Of a stretch of 64,000 bases of DNA, positions 37,686-49,632 are shown in pieces. The translations under genes were made by a program, and so were the position numbers. This DNA comes from Byssochlamys sp. IMV 00236 (taxonomy: Eukaryota; Ascomycota; Eurotiomycetes; Eurotiales; Thermoascaceae), in assembly GCA_001931875.2 (NCBI GenBank), contig MSJH02000826.1, forward strand, positions 234,756-298,755, read 5' to 3'. Numbering within the stretch: the first letter of the stretch is position 1; every line of letters begins with the position of its first letter. A model generated the notes under the pieces. It searched no databases. It was not told the DNA's origin and saw only the letters and a program-made list of their open reading frames with translations.

Positions 37686-38474
37686 GACGATCTTATTCGT
37701 CCTCTCATCTACCTTCTGTTCCTTTTATTTGGTTATCCCGTCTCGCTATACATTTGGATGGAGCATACTACGGAGTTTATGGTTGAGATACGTACTGGAT
37801 TCGTGTCTCGCTGGTCGGTGTTTGTGGAGTTTGAGTGATTGTCGTGATACCATGAATCATACATCTTACAGTTCTTTACGTTAACTGTTACCTCACGATC
37901 AACTAGAATAACTCTTGAATTGACTAAATCGAACCCATATCTTGTTGGTTACCTAGGTAATTGACAGTGTTTAACTGTCTATTTCGCGGAGCTCAACATC
38001 ATGTAAAACACCATCTCATACAAAATCTGCATATAGATCGAATCGAAAAGCAATGCAACTATATAATTACCCAGCCTTGCCCTCATAAGAACACCCAGAT
38101 GAGTGATAAATTAACTACTCATCCGATTAGGGTTTCCGCCCATCGGCGAAACGTACTCCCGGGCGGGCGGTCGAGAAAAAAAAAACCAGGCGGAAATCCT
38201 ACGAATTGGCGGTCTCCGCTCCGCAGAATCATTATTATAGGCCGCAACAACATTTCTCCATATTATTCACGCCTTGGCCAAGTTTTGGGGCTGGTGGGGA
38301 CTTTCTTTGCTTTCAGTTTTGCTCCTTATGTTCTCGCAGTTCGTCACAGCGGCCAAGGGTCTGTTTGCAAAGAAGGATTCCGAAGAGGAAATTCCCCAAG
38401 ACGCAGACTACACCTCTGACCCCGCCGCTATCATACAAGGACGTTCCAACAACACAACTTCAAAGACAGCTACG
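37686..38474. other. Intergenic region between ctk3 and bud21
   Basis: Contains the ctk3 3' end and the bud21 leader. The bud21 reading frame is open upstream to 38274 with an in-frame ATG at 38328, so part of this may be coding. Confidence 0.5.
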
Positions 38475-39488
38475 ATGGTGGTGACTACGAGGAGTACGCG
38501 CACTGCGCCCGTGGAGAAGGAGGCTTCCCCGGAAGTTAATGGATCTAAGGTGGGAAATGCGAAGCGCAAGGCAGATTCTGCTAGCTCTGCGAAGACGAAT
38601 GGTGAATCCAGCAAGCGAAGAAAGAGAGTCTCGGAGGTTGAACAGGTCAATGGTGACAAAGAGAAGTCCGCGTCTGAAGATACGGTGGCCGCAGTAGAGA
38701 AGCCGAAGCATTTCCGTTTTGGAAGCGAGGAGCCTGCTCCTGCTGTTGATGAGTTGGTGGAGGAAGTACCGGAGACGCAGCAGAATGGTGCTCAATCCGC
38801 AGAAGATAGCGACGATGATGAGGCACCGGAGGCCTTTGACAACTCTGCACAGCTTTTGCGAATGAAGGAACAAGCTCAAAAGCAGGAACGAGCAAGACAA
38901 AAGTAGGAACCAGCCCTCTATCACTCGTACGAAGAAATTCTAAGTCGGTAAACTAACTGCACACCTAGGGCCGAGCTACTGAAGAAGGAGAAGCGGAGAC
39001 AACTGGATGAGCTACATAAAACCCAAGCCAAGACAGCAAGCAAAAAGAAGGATGTTGTCAATGGCTCCCGAAAGGCAGACTATCAGGATGATGTCTCTGA
39101 AAGCACGGCTACTCTCCAAGGATCTGTCATCCAGGACAGCCGACGACCAGCCCTCCCAGCACTCCTTCCAGACGAGATCCTCAATGCTGCTCCTGATGTC
39201 CGACCTCCCACACCACCTCCAGAGGATGCAGTGCCCGAGCAGAAGAAGCCAAGCAAGTTACGGTTCCTTGATAAGGTTGAGAAAGCACCCAAGGATATTA
39301 AGCGCGGTGGTACGACTGTGAGAGTGTTGGATGGAAGGAAATCTACGGCAGTTCTGCCACCGAAGGTGTCGAAGGCTGGTCGGAATGTTAGAGAGGGCTG
39401 GTTGACAGGCAAGCGCGCCAATGTCGCCCAGATCAATGGCTTGAGGCGAACAACTGGGGGAACGTCTGGCTTCGTACGCAGCCGCTGA
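38475..39488 (+). CDS. bud21: Bud21/Utp16-type U3 snoRNP (small-subunit processome) protein
   Basis: Exons are 38475-38902 and 38969-39488 (intron 38903-38968 with ACTAAC branch), giving 315 residues. The protein is almost wholly hydrophilic and Lys/Glu-rich, with a short conserved region KHFRFGSEEPAPAV followed by an acidic patch and the QLLRMKEQAQKQERARQK coiled segment that continues through the intron join as AELLKKEKRRQLDEL. The carboxy terminus is basic (KRANVAQINGLRR). These features match fungal Utp16/Bud21, a component of the processome for 18S rRNA maturation. The start at 38475 (MVVTTRS) fits the family; 38328 would add 49 residues with a hydrophobic beginning. Confidence 0.75.
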
Positions 39489-40213
39489 AGCAGTGACAAA
39501 AAGAGAGAGGAACTGCTTATCTTCCGTGCTGGTCCTTCAAGGCTAAGACGACACTCCCCCAAAGGCCGAAGCAGAAGGGGAGTTGAAAGAACAGAACGCG
39601 GTGATATAGTGTACACAATAGTACTGGCTGCTGCCGTACTACTGGAGAATCCTTGATGCACCTGGATTTATCGCTCCATGGCGCTCTTGAAGACTCGGAT
39701 TCTGGTTCACACTAACACCATCGACATATTTTTGAGATACCAGATGCGACGTTATGTTATCTAATCTGCGAGTGCGTCATTTTCTTCGTCCATCCATGGC
39801 GTTTGGGGAATTAGCGGTGTGTTTCAGTGAACTTTGACAGGTAGAGTTATCATTTTTCGTCGGTGAAATTGTACCGGATCTGTCTTGAAAGGATGTCGAT
39901 AAAACGGAGTCTGTTGCATTGCGACCATTTAAAGAGAGAGCCTATAATTGAATTTTTGCACCAACGTAAGCTTCTAGAAAAGAGACTTCGCATGTTCCCA
40001 GTTCCCAGTCATGATTAGTTCATGGGCCCGGAAAGGGAAAACCAGCGTAGCGGGACCGGCGCACGTGCGAAGGATCAGAGCTCCGAGCGATCAGCGCGAT
40101 CATGCTTCTCTTCGCTTCGTCCAGCTGTATATTCTTTCCTCAGCCTCAATTGAGGGGCGATTGGCCCGTTATCATACATCTTTTCAGTTGAGTATCTCGA
40201 TGTGACACCCGCC
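39489..40213. other. Intergenic region with start-stop uORF before the Rmd1-type gene
   Basis: Bud21 3' sequence and the promoter/leader of the next gene. The leader contains ATGTGA at 40200-40205 (see separate entry). No gene seen. Confidence 0.5.
40200..40205 (+). promoter_or_regulatory. Minimal upstream ORF (ATG-TGA)
   Basis: An AUG immediately followed by UGA lies 8 bases before the predicted start codon at 40214. If the mRNA includes it, it is a start-stop element that could stall or divert ribosomes and lower translation of the downstream ORF. That the transcript covers it is likely from proximity but not shown. Confidence 0.5.
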
Positions 40214-41832
40214 ATGGCGGCCACCGAATCCTCTCCTTTGCTCCCTCAGTATCAGCGATCCAGCAGCTCAAATACGTCACCGCGTGCCGACCGCCCTGCC
40301 AGGACGGTAACATTCAACCCTCTCACCACAATCAGCACGTATGGAGGAGCATCATCGCCTGCGGATCCTACTGTAAGGCCTCTGCAGACTGGCTCTCCCC
40401 CGGTTCGCAATGTTCCTTCCAGTCAGCCGATGCTGTCAACGTTGAACAGCAAGCTTCGTCGTCGAAATAGCCATGGAGCTCCCTACAATACTCTGACTCC
40501 TGCAGCGCCAGCATCCAAGATCGGCCCTCAGAGGACGACCAAAAATGCTCAGAAGCTAAAGTTGCTCCCGGACCCGGTCAGGGAAGGCGAAGATCAAATC
40601 GACGAAGACATACCGCGAGACGTCTATACGCAAATCACTCGAATCAAAGAACCAGCTGCCAGAAGCCATGCTGCGCGACTAGGAAAGGCAGACAGGGAAA
40701 GATTGCCCCGTGTGACGGCATATTGTACAGCGAGTGCCTACCGTTTGGAGGGTGTCATCAGGTTTCTCAAGTCCAGAGCAAAGGCAAGAGGGTCCAACCC
40801 CAAGCTTTTCGACGAGTGCGTTTATTCGCCCTATGACTATGACTACGAAAAAAAGCAGAGTCAAACGCAGTCGCAAGGAGATCCACAGGGGGAGGTTGTG
40901 CGGCAGAATGAGCGAAGATATTCGGACAGCGCGGTTGAAGTTGAGGGTAATACCAGGAGCAGACGAGAAGATCTGATCGATCTCCGCGAGGAGGCTGCAG
41001 AACAGGCGGTCAATGGGAGTCGCTCTGAAGAAGCTATATCGCGAGAGACGGCATCGGATCTAGACACCACAATCCACACTCCAGAGGTCTTTCTCTTCGA
41101 TTACGGTACGGTTGTGATCTGGGGTATGACACCGGCCCAGGAATCGCGGTTTTTAACAGACGTGTCAAAATTTGCCAATTCAATCTTGAGCCCGGAAGAC
41201 ACGCAAGTCGAGAATTTCAACTTCTACTATGCCCGCGATTACCAAGCGCGGATATACAATGACTTCATCTCGTTGCGTGAACCGCGCAATTACATGATCA
41301 AGTTGGCTATCTCTCATGCCCTATCTCAGTCTGTGAAGACGTCGCTTTTCGAGGACTTGGTATCAGAAACCATTTCGACCACCGCGCCATTGCCTGCTCA
41401 GATCGCTGAGACAGGTAGCGTCAACTTGACCCGGCGACAGATCAATATGCAGATTGGAGAGCTGTTCATCCTGCGCATCAATATCCATCTGCAAGGTTCC
41501 GTACTCGACAGCCCTGAGCTCATGTGGGCAGAACCACAACTAGAGCCAGTGTATCAAGCAGTCCGGAGTTACCTAGAAATGGACCAGAGAGTGAGTCTGT
41601 TGACGGAACGGTTGGACGTCATTGCGGATCTACTGGCGGTGCTGAAAGATCAGCTGAGCCACCGACACGGAGAGTATCTCGAGTGGATAGGTAGGTCTTT
41701 TTGCTATTCTTTACCATGTAAAATACTAGGGCCCTTTTACTGACTCAATGTTTAGTTATCGTCTTGATTGCTGCAGAAATCCTTGTTGCAGCGATCAACA
41801 TCGTTGTGGATCTGTATGCTGGGGTCGACTAA
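40214..41832 (+). CDS. rmd1: Rmd1/Sif2-type DUF155 protein
   Basis: Exons are 40214-41690 and 41756-41832 (intron 41691-41755), giving 517 residues. The DUF155 domain starts with RVTAYCTASAYRLEGVIRFL (about residue 165), is interrupted by a charged insert (about 200-285), and resumes with EVFLFDYGTVVIWGMTPAQE and FNFYYARDYQARIYNDFISL. It continues with LAISHALSQSVKTSLFEDLV and ERLDVIADLLAVLKDQLSHR. The second exon encodes the terminal membrane helix VIVLIAAEILVAAINIVVDL. Yeast Rmd1 is linked to sporulation and the human relative RMND1 to mitochondrial translation; the exact role here is inferred from family only. The first ATG of the ORF is chosen. Confidence 0.88.
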
Positions 41833-42957
41833 GTAAATTAGACCTTCAACCTGTGCACATCATTATGACCATCATTATCACTATGTCATGTCATTTCCCC
41901 CGTGTTATCCTCTCATTGTTCTTGTCTCCACGCTGCACTGCATTTGTCTCTGAATTCATCACCCTCCGGCGCCAGGCGTTCGGGTCCGTCAACCTGTATC
42001 AAGACTTCGATCCCTGTACATTCGTTGAATATTGCATCCTGCGCATTCTTGTTATTGTCATTCGACATCAACACCAAGATTATCATAGTTGTCATCTTCG
42101 CATCTAGCACTCTCGCAGGCCGAAAAGACCAATTTGCATTATTGTTCTGCCAATGAGATGACGAGTCGAACCTACTTTCAAGTTTACACCCTCCAACCAA
42201 CCATGCGCCATGTGCATCATACCGCCCCTCAGAAAATTTGAACAGGAAGTAAAAGCGGAGTAGATGGGAACCAAAAGAAAATGTTAATATAATCTATCAT
42301 CACCGTTATTTTCATTGTTTCATGATAATACTCAGTATCGTAAGAAGGCCTTCCTCGCAGATATATATTATAAAACTTAAGAAAACGAACCACATCCTAC
42401 AACTTACGACTGACTAATCGACCTACGCATGCATTATTCTCCCTAATATCTTATATTCGATTGATACCTCATGCAAAAGAGTAAATAGAGAAAAAGAAAA
42501 AAAAGTAACATGACAAAAAGTCATGCTCGTTCAATTGATACGTTTATGTCTAAACCCCCGGTCTCCCTCATAGTTCTAGTTCCGTCTACCCACTAGTTAC
42601 TCAACCAATCTACACTAGACTCCGGATATACTCTTATCGAGAGACAATTAATTCCGAATATTTCAAAGAAATAGATGTATAACTTTTTTCGTTTTATATT
42701 TGCTCCCCTTTCCTTTCACTAGCTTTCAAGTCTTTTCTCAACGAGACAAACAATATGATATAGCTCCATTTCCATTGCTATAATAGTAGGAAGAAAAAAA
42801 TGCCGATAGAGAAAAAATTCTCGAGGGAAAAAAAAAATACAAAAAAAATAGAAATTATTCTTGATTTACCACCTCCCGCGCCAGGATAAAGAGATAAAAC
42901 AAAAAAAAGAAAGGCAAACAGAAAACGGTAAGAAGTACAAGGCAAATTTTCTTTCAT
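41833..42957. other. Convergent 3' intergenic region, A/T-tract rich
   Basis: Lies between the Rmd1-type gene and the INO80F-type gene, both ending into it. It has many homopolymeric A runs on the plus strand near 42480-42520 and 42795-42920, presumably the 3' untranslated regions. No coding sequence supported. Confidence 0.55.
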
Positions 42958-43848
42958 CTAGCCTTCATTCGGTTCTTCCTTCGTATCCACGTCCATAGCT
43001 ACCGAAGACCCAGGATGGGGCGGTGGTGCTGTGTTCGCAGAATTTGCTGGTGCAGGGGTCGTCTCCGTTCCATTACTCGTGTTATTATCATTATGGGCAG
43101 CAGCTTGGATAGCAGACCCGTTACTGCCGGTGCGTACGCGGAATGAAGACGTCAGTTCCTCCTGAGAAGGGGCGGGCGCGAGAGCAGGAAGGGAAGAATC
43201 GGCAGTTCCTGAAGCGGCGCCGGATGCCAATTCTGTATTTATGTTGTTATTATTGTTCGTTGTAGGCTCATCGCCTTCGGCATCGAGGCCGGTGGCATTG
43301 GACTTTCGCGAGCGTTTGATTCGCAGCGGCCGTTCTTGAGGCTAGTCTCAGGCGTTAGAAACGTAGCTTGGTAAAGGCTTTTATTTTTATATAGACACGA
43401 GATCAACACAGAGACGATAAGGAAATAAAAAAAACTTGAGAGAAATGCTCACCGTCGGGGGCTGTTCGTCTGAACTTCCTTCCGTCTCATCTTCTATATA
43501 CCCACTGGCCGTTCCGTTCTCACCTCCTCCGCCGATATTCGACACTGCGCCATTCAGGGCTGCTGCGTTCGACATCAGTGCGGCCGCGCGAGCGCGGAGC
43601 TCCGGGCTGACTCCTGCGTGGGCTTCGTCTTGCATGCCGGTGACCTTGGCCAGGCGCTCAAGCAGGATGCAGGACTCGAGGCGCATTTTCTGGACGTATT
43701 TCAGACCGCGCTGGTTGCGGATGCGCATCAGTTCATTTTCGGCTTCGATCTCGTTCAGGCGCTTCTTGAGCGCGATGCATTTGCGCTTGTACGCTGCTTC
43801 GACGCTGGGAGGGTTCGGCGGCGGAACGCCGGTCGTGCTGGATTCCAT
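42958..43848 (-). CDS. INO80F/TFPT-type coiled-coil nuclear protein (putative INO80 complex subunit)
   Basis: Exons are 43453-43848 and 42958-43341 with intron 43342-43452 (111 bp, GTGAGC..CTAG), giving 259 residues. The conserved part is an amino-terminal coiled coil, AYKRKCIALKKRLNEIEAEN then KYVQKMRLESCILLERLAKV, similar in spacing to the INO80F (TFPT) domain: KRK...L..E.E...(15)...L..ERxxLLERL. After the intron comes a basic patch PQERPLRIKRSRKS, likely a nuclear localisation signal, then a low-complexity Asn/Ala/Pro tail. The complex assignment is inferred from this short similarity; an alternative is an unrelated bZIP-like coiled-coil protein. The ATG at 43848 gives the conserved start MESSTTG; upstream in-frame codons are poor. 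Confidence 0.55.
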
Positions 43849-44602
43849 GGCGGCCAGGTTGAAGGTTGAGGGGGTGAGTCGAGGTAGATGTGTGATAGTC
43901 GAGAAGATAGGAAAACGGGAGGGGAAGATCGAGTTGCCCTGATATGGAAAGATTGGGTATAGTGAAGTGTTATTGCGCTTCGAATCCTCGAGTCTGCGGA
44001 AGGACAACGCTCTCCGGAGGACAGATCGAGTTGCACATGCAGGTGGAACAAAGGGCGAGATTTAGGTCAAGTAGTAGATGCGATGGTCTGTTCTGCCCGT
44101 GGACTGATCGAGGACTGAAGTTGTAGAGACGAGGTTTGCAGTGAAGGTGGGTGGAAAATTGCGGCCCCCCTGCGAAGAAGCCGAGAGCTTACCAGGCGAG
44201 CAGTGAAGCCTCGACGCGAGATCTCCAGCTTGCGAACCCGTTCTGCCGGGTGGTTGCGGCCTGGAGCCAGGGCGGTGAGTCTGTTCTCTACGAGTCAAAT
44301 ATCATTATCGACGTTTGTTTCCTCTTTCTCTTTTACCATGTAAATCTCTTACTTTTCATCTGAATCTTTTTTCATCAAATAATTCTCGATAGTTATTCTA
44401 ATCAATGACTCTTGGTCTCCATGCACCGCAAAAAAGACAAGCACCATTGGGCCGCTGAAGACAACCAAGGAACAGGAATGGTAACTATGAGCAAGATTGT
44501 CTACCAAACAGGAGCTAAAAAGACCAGAACATAATGCATGCTATCAAAAATTCCTCCTCATCATGAATGATCTCGTGGGTTCCAATGACATCGATCTCGT
44601 CT
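43849..44602. other. Promoter of the INO80F-type gene and 3' flank of the phosphate carrier
   Basis: Both flanking genes are on the minus strand. No further ORF with domain features is visible. Confidence 0.5.
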
Positions 44603-45812
44603 CTAGTGACCTCCGGTAGTAGGAAGCCCCAGGAACACCTTGAAGGAGTCATAACTGCAAGGAATTAGCACTACTATCCGCAGTCCTAACGGAGTAGATT
44701 GGACTTACATCAACCACTGGAAGCCGGTCAGAGTTCCCAGCATAACAATACGGACGGGCAGACCGTTCCACAGCCCAGCAAAGCCGATCTTGCTGTAGAT
44801 CCTCGACACGGCGGTACCGGCGGATTCGCCAGCTGAGAGATGATCGTTAGCAACTCTTTTTCTCTCTCTCCATTTCGCATACATAAATTGATTCATGAGA
44901 GAGGACTTACGTTGGCGGTCCGCGTTCAGCTTGCTGACCATCACATCGGCAGGATGACTGACAATGGCGCACAGGATACCAGCAATGTAACCGCCCAGGA
45001 AGCTGACACCGGTCTGCTGCACCGTGCTGTAGCTCTCCTTCGGCTTACCCAGAAACTTGTAGATCTGCTTGACGGTCTCTTCGAAACTGGCGAACTTGGT
45101 CATCGTGTAGGGGATCTGGCGACCCCAGAGCGGGTACAGCCCCTTGTACAGACCGGAGACGCCCTCCTTGGCCACGATCTTGCTCCATCCCTCGCGCAGA
45201 CTATGCGCATACGGTGGCAGTGTCGTCTGCATACGGACCTTGATCGCCTCCCAGGGACAAAGCGCCAAATCCGCCAGAAACTCGGCCGAGGCACTGGCGC
45301 CCAGGTAGACCAGAGTGCGGTTCGAGTTGGGGAACAGCTTGTCGCCGTACCAGTACTTGAAAACCTCGTAGAAGCCATACTTGCCAGCACCCTGGAAGGA
45401 GTAGCCGACGAAAGTTGGGCTCCATCCAAAGAAAACGCCTCGGAGGCCATCTCCCGCGAAGATCTTGCGCCATGCGCTCAAATTGGACTTGTAGATGTTA
45501 GGGTCGACTTGACGACGGCATTTGACCAGATCAAGAGGCGTGACGGCGGTATGAGTCGGGCCTGCGTGGTCAGCAGGGCGCTCTCTCAAATTTGAAACAA
45601 ATAGCGACTTTATTATCGTAACTTACCACAAGCTATTCAATACCGATAAAAAACAAACACGGAACCATTAGCCAATTGTTCGCATCATCGATAATAATAA
45701 TAATCCCTCACAACATACCAATAATTCCTCCCAACGCACAGCTGAGGAAATACTTGCTCGAGTACGGCTCGATCTTCCCGAGGGGAGGCTTGCGGTCCAA
45801 TGCTGTAGCCAT
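44603..45812 (-). CDS. pic2: Mitochondrial phosphate carrier (Pic2/Mir1 type)
   Basis: Exons are 45719-45812, 45627-45632, 44911-45561, 44709-44832 and 44603-44654, giving 308 residues. The second is a 6-nt micro-exon (CTTGTG) that supplies Ala-Cys in [20 protein letters not shown]. Three mitochondrial-carrier repeats are visible: [22 protein letters not shown] and [12 protein letters not shown] (PxD/ExxK/R signatures). Phosphate-carrier features include [20 protein letters not shown] and [20 protein letters not shown]. It imports phosphate into the matrix with protons. Introns are 45633-45718, 45562-45626, 44833-44904 and 44655-44708. Upstream a TATA-like TATATTTATAG and a long pyrimidine tract (on the coding strand) suggest strong expression. 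Confidence 0.93.
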
Positions 45813-45845
45813 GTCGTCCGGCTTTTTCCTTTCGTGGCCAGTGTT

Positions 45846-46081
45846 CTATAAATATATTGTTTCGTAGATAGTTTCCAGTATTTCCAGAATCGCTCTCTTC
45901 TGCGTATACACTTCTAGCTTGCAACGATCCGCAATTTCTGCAATATGGCGTCAATTGCTAGCCTCGCAGTATCGGAAGAGGCGTCATACGATAACGGCGA
46001 TAAGGAGATCGCGCGCGCGAGAGAGACAGAGAGGGGAAGGGGAGCAGACAGAGAGAAACAGAAAGACAAAGAAAGAAAAAA
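45846..46081 (-). promoter_or_regulatory. Probable promoter of the phosphate carrier: TATA-like site and pyrimidine tract
   Basis: On the coding (minus) strand, TATATTTATAG lies at about 45847-45858, only about 35 bp before the ATG. A long CT-rich tract (plus-strand GA-rich, about 46011-46081) lies 200-270 bp upstream. CT-rich blocks are frequent in promoters of highly expressed fungal genes. Position of the transcription start is unknown. Confidence 0.4.
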
Positions 46082-47083
46082 GTCTCACGAGCAGCAATGA
46101 CAGAAAGCGATTATAATGCACTGTGATACTCTATTCCGGAAAGCCGGTAGCTCCTCTAGTTAAATAAATTAATAACAGCCCGGAAAGGGGAGCAAGCAAG
46201 CCACCCTTCGACGTCAGAGGGACTAAGTACCTAACTACCTAAGGTAACTTAATTAACTTCAGTAGATAGCGAAACCTGGCCGAGGGCGCGTGGAATAATA
46301 TGCCCAGAGCAGTTTAGTACAGTGGCTCAGTTACCTAGTTACCCTTGCTTCTCTCTCTCTTATCGTATTAATTATTATTATTAGACCAAGCTCTTAATGT
46401 CCAGTTCGATCAGGATGTAATAATAATAATATTGCATCCTATCCTGTAGTCTAGAGTTAACCGGATTGTTCCGCTTGCGACCGCCGATGACGTATACACC
46501 CGGCTGGCACGGGTTCCGTTTGCATTGGAATGCAAGCAATTATTTATTATTTATTGAACTGATGAACTGATCAATAACACACGATAGAGTAGAAGCACTC
46601 TCTGCGGATGACCAAGGCATATATGTATATACTATACATGCTTCGTCTGACTGATCTGGCCTCATTTCGGCCATGGACAAGCTCATCTCGTCGGTTATAT
46701 TTTGTCTCCATTCTCGATCGATCGGCGACGCTATCTAATCAGCCAGGACCCACTGGCGCTGTTCGGATAAGATAGCAGTGTATTTGAGACACTCGAGAGG
46801 CTCGATGCAAGATACTACTGTAATCACTCTGTACGTAGCGAGAACCTTGTATATCTCATCATATTAGATACTCGATTGAGTTCCGTTGGTCAGGATCTCG
46901 TCTAGCTGCGCTTTTGATTTATAGATGTTTCCATAGTGTACATACATGTTTATTGTTACATGACTTCCTTCACTGAATCTGCGCTACGATGGATGCACAG
47001 GGATCATATCTTGAAAGTCTTCCCGAAAAAATAGGTCCCCAAACAAAAACACAAAAACAAGAACAAAAAACAGAATATTAGTT
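46082..47083. other. Intergenic region with AAT/TTA microsatellites
   Basis: Short trinucleotide runs (TAATAATAATAAT near 46420, ATTATTATTATT near 46370) and AACTGATGAACTGATC occur. It contains the 3' end of the transcription factor gene on the minus strand. No gene supported. Confidence 0.5.
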
Positions 47084-48795
47084 TTATCGCAAGAAAGGAA
47101 CCTGATAAGCTTGGGCTCCCGCAGCGGCCATTGCAGATGCCAGCTTGATGCCGAACATAGACCCCAGCCGGCTCAAAGCTGTCCTGGCCTGATTGATTTG
47201 CTCTGGAGTCGCCTCGACGCAGCAAATGATGAACCATAATGGCCACAGCAGTTCATACGCCTCTGCAGCGCGGAGCCGGGGATGGCGAGACTCGGGCTCC
47301 TGGGTCGATATCGTGACGGGGTTGCCAAGGCTATCGACGTCCCCCAGACAAAACAGTATGCTCCTGCATGTATCAGAGATCATCTGCTCAATGATGCGCA
47401 CTGGAGGAATCTCAATGAGGCTTTCAAGATCGGTGAGGATACGTTGGTCACAGACCCTTCGTGACACTTTACTGGTCGTAATGTCAAGGAGGGTGCCTTG
47501 GAGGATGATGCGTATACAACGATAAAGGTTCCAAAAGCTCGCGATGGATATGTCCTGATACGTAAGAAGAAATCCCCCCGACTTTGATTGAACGAGACGC
47601 GGTAGCCACGTTTCTGGAGCAGCCTCGTGCCACCGGCTCAGCTCCAGATCGAGCTGAACACCGGTCTCGGTCCACGATCGTAAGTTTGTTTCGGTGAGAA
47701 TATCTGAAATCCCCTCTTTCGTCGTCAATGCCCGGCGGATATCCTGAGCGAATAAACTGACTCTCGTGGTCATACGCATGAGACCCTGCAACCCATCCGA
47801 ACGATCGAGGACCTCTAGCAGCCAGGTTAGGTCGAACCCTGGTAGCCCGCTCATGTTCAGCATGTCAGTTTGCTAGGTTTGAGTCAGCCATATGTTGTCA
47901 GGAGTGACGGCTATATGAGGCACACTGTACATACTACTTGCCTGAATGCATAGCTCAACAGAGAACGACCGCGCCCAGCTCTCAGCTGGCCTTCGCCACG
48001 GAGCTTCATGAGTAGATGGAGTCCAACACCATGTGAACTGGCCAGATGTGATCGCTCGCCATTGATGTCTTCGAAAAGAGAAAGTAGCACCACCGCAGCA
48101 AGAGTCTCATCCCTCACAGCAGTGCTCGGCGAACGAAGAGCCGCATTGACAGACCGCAATGCACTGCCATGGACTTGTCTCGCTTTAACCACAAGGGGCG
48201 GTATTTTCATTCTGTTTGCCAAAGAGCTGAGTGCCGTAGCCTCCACAGCCCAACGGAGAGATGAACAAGCGCGATCGATGTCCGCATTCTGTTTAGATAG
48301 GGCATAAAGTCCTGGAAGGAACCCGAGATGATGGAAGTGCTGTCCAGGATCGGATATGACGGTGTATTGATCAAAGAAATGACAAAGTGCCCGCTCTTCC
48401 CATGTCGAATCTGCCAGATGCGTGGGGACGGTCCCGATTGTAGGCACATCTTCGCCTCGAGACCTTTGAGTCGGGCGTGTCGGATTTCTTCGTTTAATCA
48501 CCGACTGTCTGGCTTTATTGGTTTCATTACGGATAACAAACGCTTCCCGGTAACCAGGACACTGGGCTCCATGCACGGCGCAGTTGCGGCACGTTGGCCT
48601 GGCCTCATCACACTATAACCGACAATCAGTCTCACAGGAATGACTCTTCGGGAAGACTCAAGAGGACCAACTGTGCCAAGCTACGCCATTGCGGTACGTA
48701 TGCAAAGGACAAGCTGCTTAAATCCTCCCACATACCTTGATTTTCCGCCTTCGACATAAGTGGCAGCCGGTGCTTGGTCTTCCCCCGTATACCAT
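47084..48795 (-). CDS. Zn(II)2Cys6 fungal transcription factor
   Basis: Exons are 48736-48795, 47935-48612 and 47084-47872 (introns 48613-48735 and 47873-47934), giving 508 residues. The binuclear zinc cluster spans the first intron: CHLCRRRKIK before it and CDEARPTCRNCAVHGAQC after it, i.e. C-x2-C-x6-C-x6-C-x2-C-x6-C. The rest (from about residue 90) is a fungal-TF-type helical region with LCHFFDQYTVIS, AAVVLLSLFEDINGER, and near the end AYELLWPLWFIICCVEA. For the second intron two in-frame donors exist two codons apart: GTAGTA (exon end 47938) and GTATGT; the latter is used here. No target genes can be inferred; no biosynthetic cluster adjoins it. Confidence 0.88.
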
Positions 48796-49632
48796 GACTA
48801 CAAATGAATGGGAAGAAGCTGATCAATATCCCTCGAGATTGGATGGGTTTCGCTGCGTCAATTCATAAGTTATTCCATGCATGCCGCTGGGAAGGTTTGC
48901 CCATATGATTTGAATCCAAGAGGCTAGACTGCTTGGGTCAGATATGCCGAAAAGTGTACCACAAGACACAAAAGCACCGAACCATAAGTAGGGTTTGGGT
49001 GAACCAATGGATGCCTTTACTATGGACCGTCTCCAAGGGTCAGGTCATCCCTGGCTCAGGATATATACCTGCACAGAAATGATGTAGTTATCCCGGCGAC
49101 ATCTGCCATCTGCTTAGTCATCGACTGAGAAAGGAAACTCTCGGCCGCGGCTTTGGATGTGATTAAAACAGTTTCTCCTTGAGGGAATGAGCTAGAATAA
49201 TGCCAAACGAACTCTTCGTATAACGTCAGCGTGAAAGGCACGCTATGCAACTAGATCATATTTCGCTTTTGAAAGTCCAAGAAGATCTGGTAATTTATGC
49301 TTTGCTTTCACATGGCGGGTATCATCGGACCCCTGAAACGCGAGTCTCAAGAGACAAGAGGGTCGGTCGCCAAATACATTCACAGCCTAACTCCAGAACT
49401 CGTGATATCAACAACAAAAAATGACAGGATAGTAGCTCATCCAAACAGCTCAAATATGCAAGTATGGCGGTATAAAGATGCCCAGAGTATATAGAATCCC
49501 AGAGGCTTTCCAACAAGCCATGCTAACTCCCATCTATGACTCCTGTTTATATTCGGGACACAGCAGACAGACACTGAATCGGAACCGGTAGTAGACTGTA
49601 TCCACGAAGTCCAGTTGTCCTATTATGCGCCC
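48796..49632. other. Intergenic region between the Zn-cluster regulator and the F-box/WD40 gene
   Basis: Both neighbours are on the minus strand. Only short ORFs without domain features; regulator promoter expected here. Confidence 0.5.
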
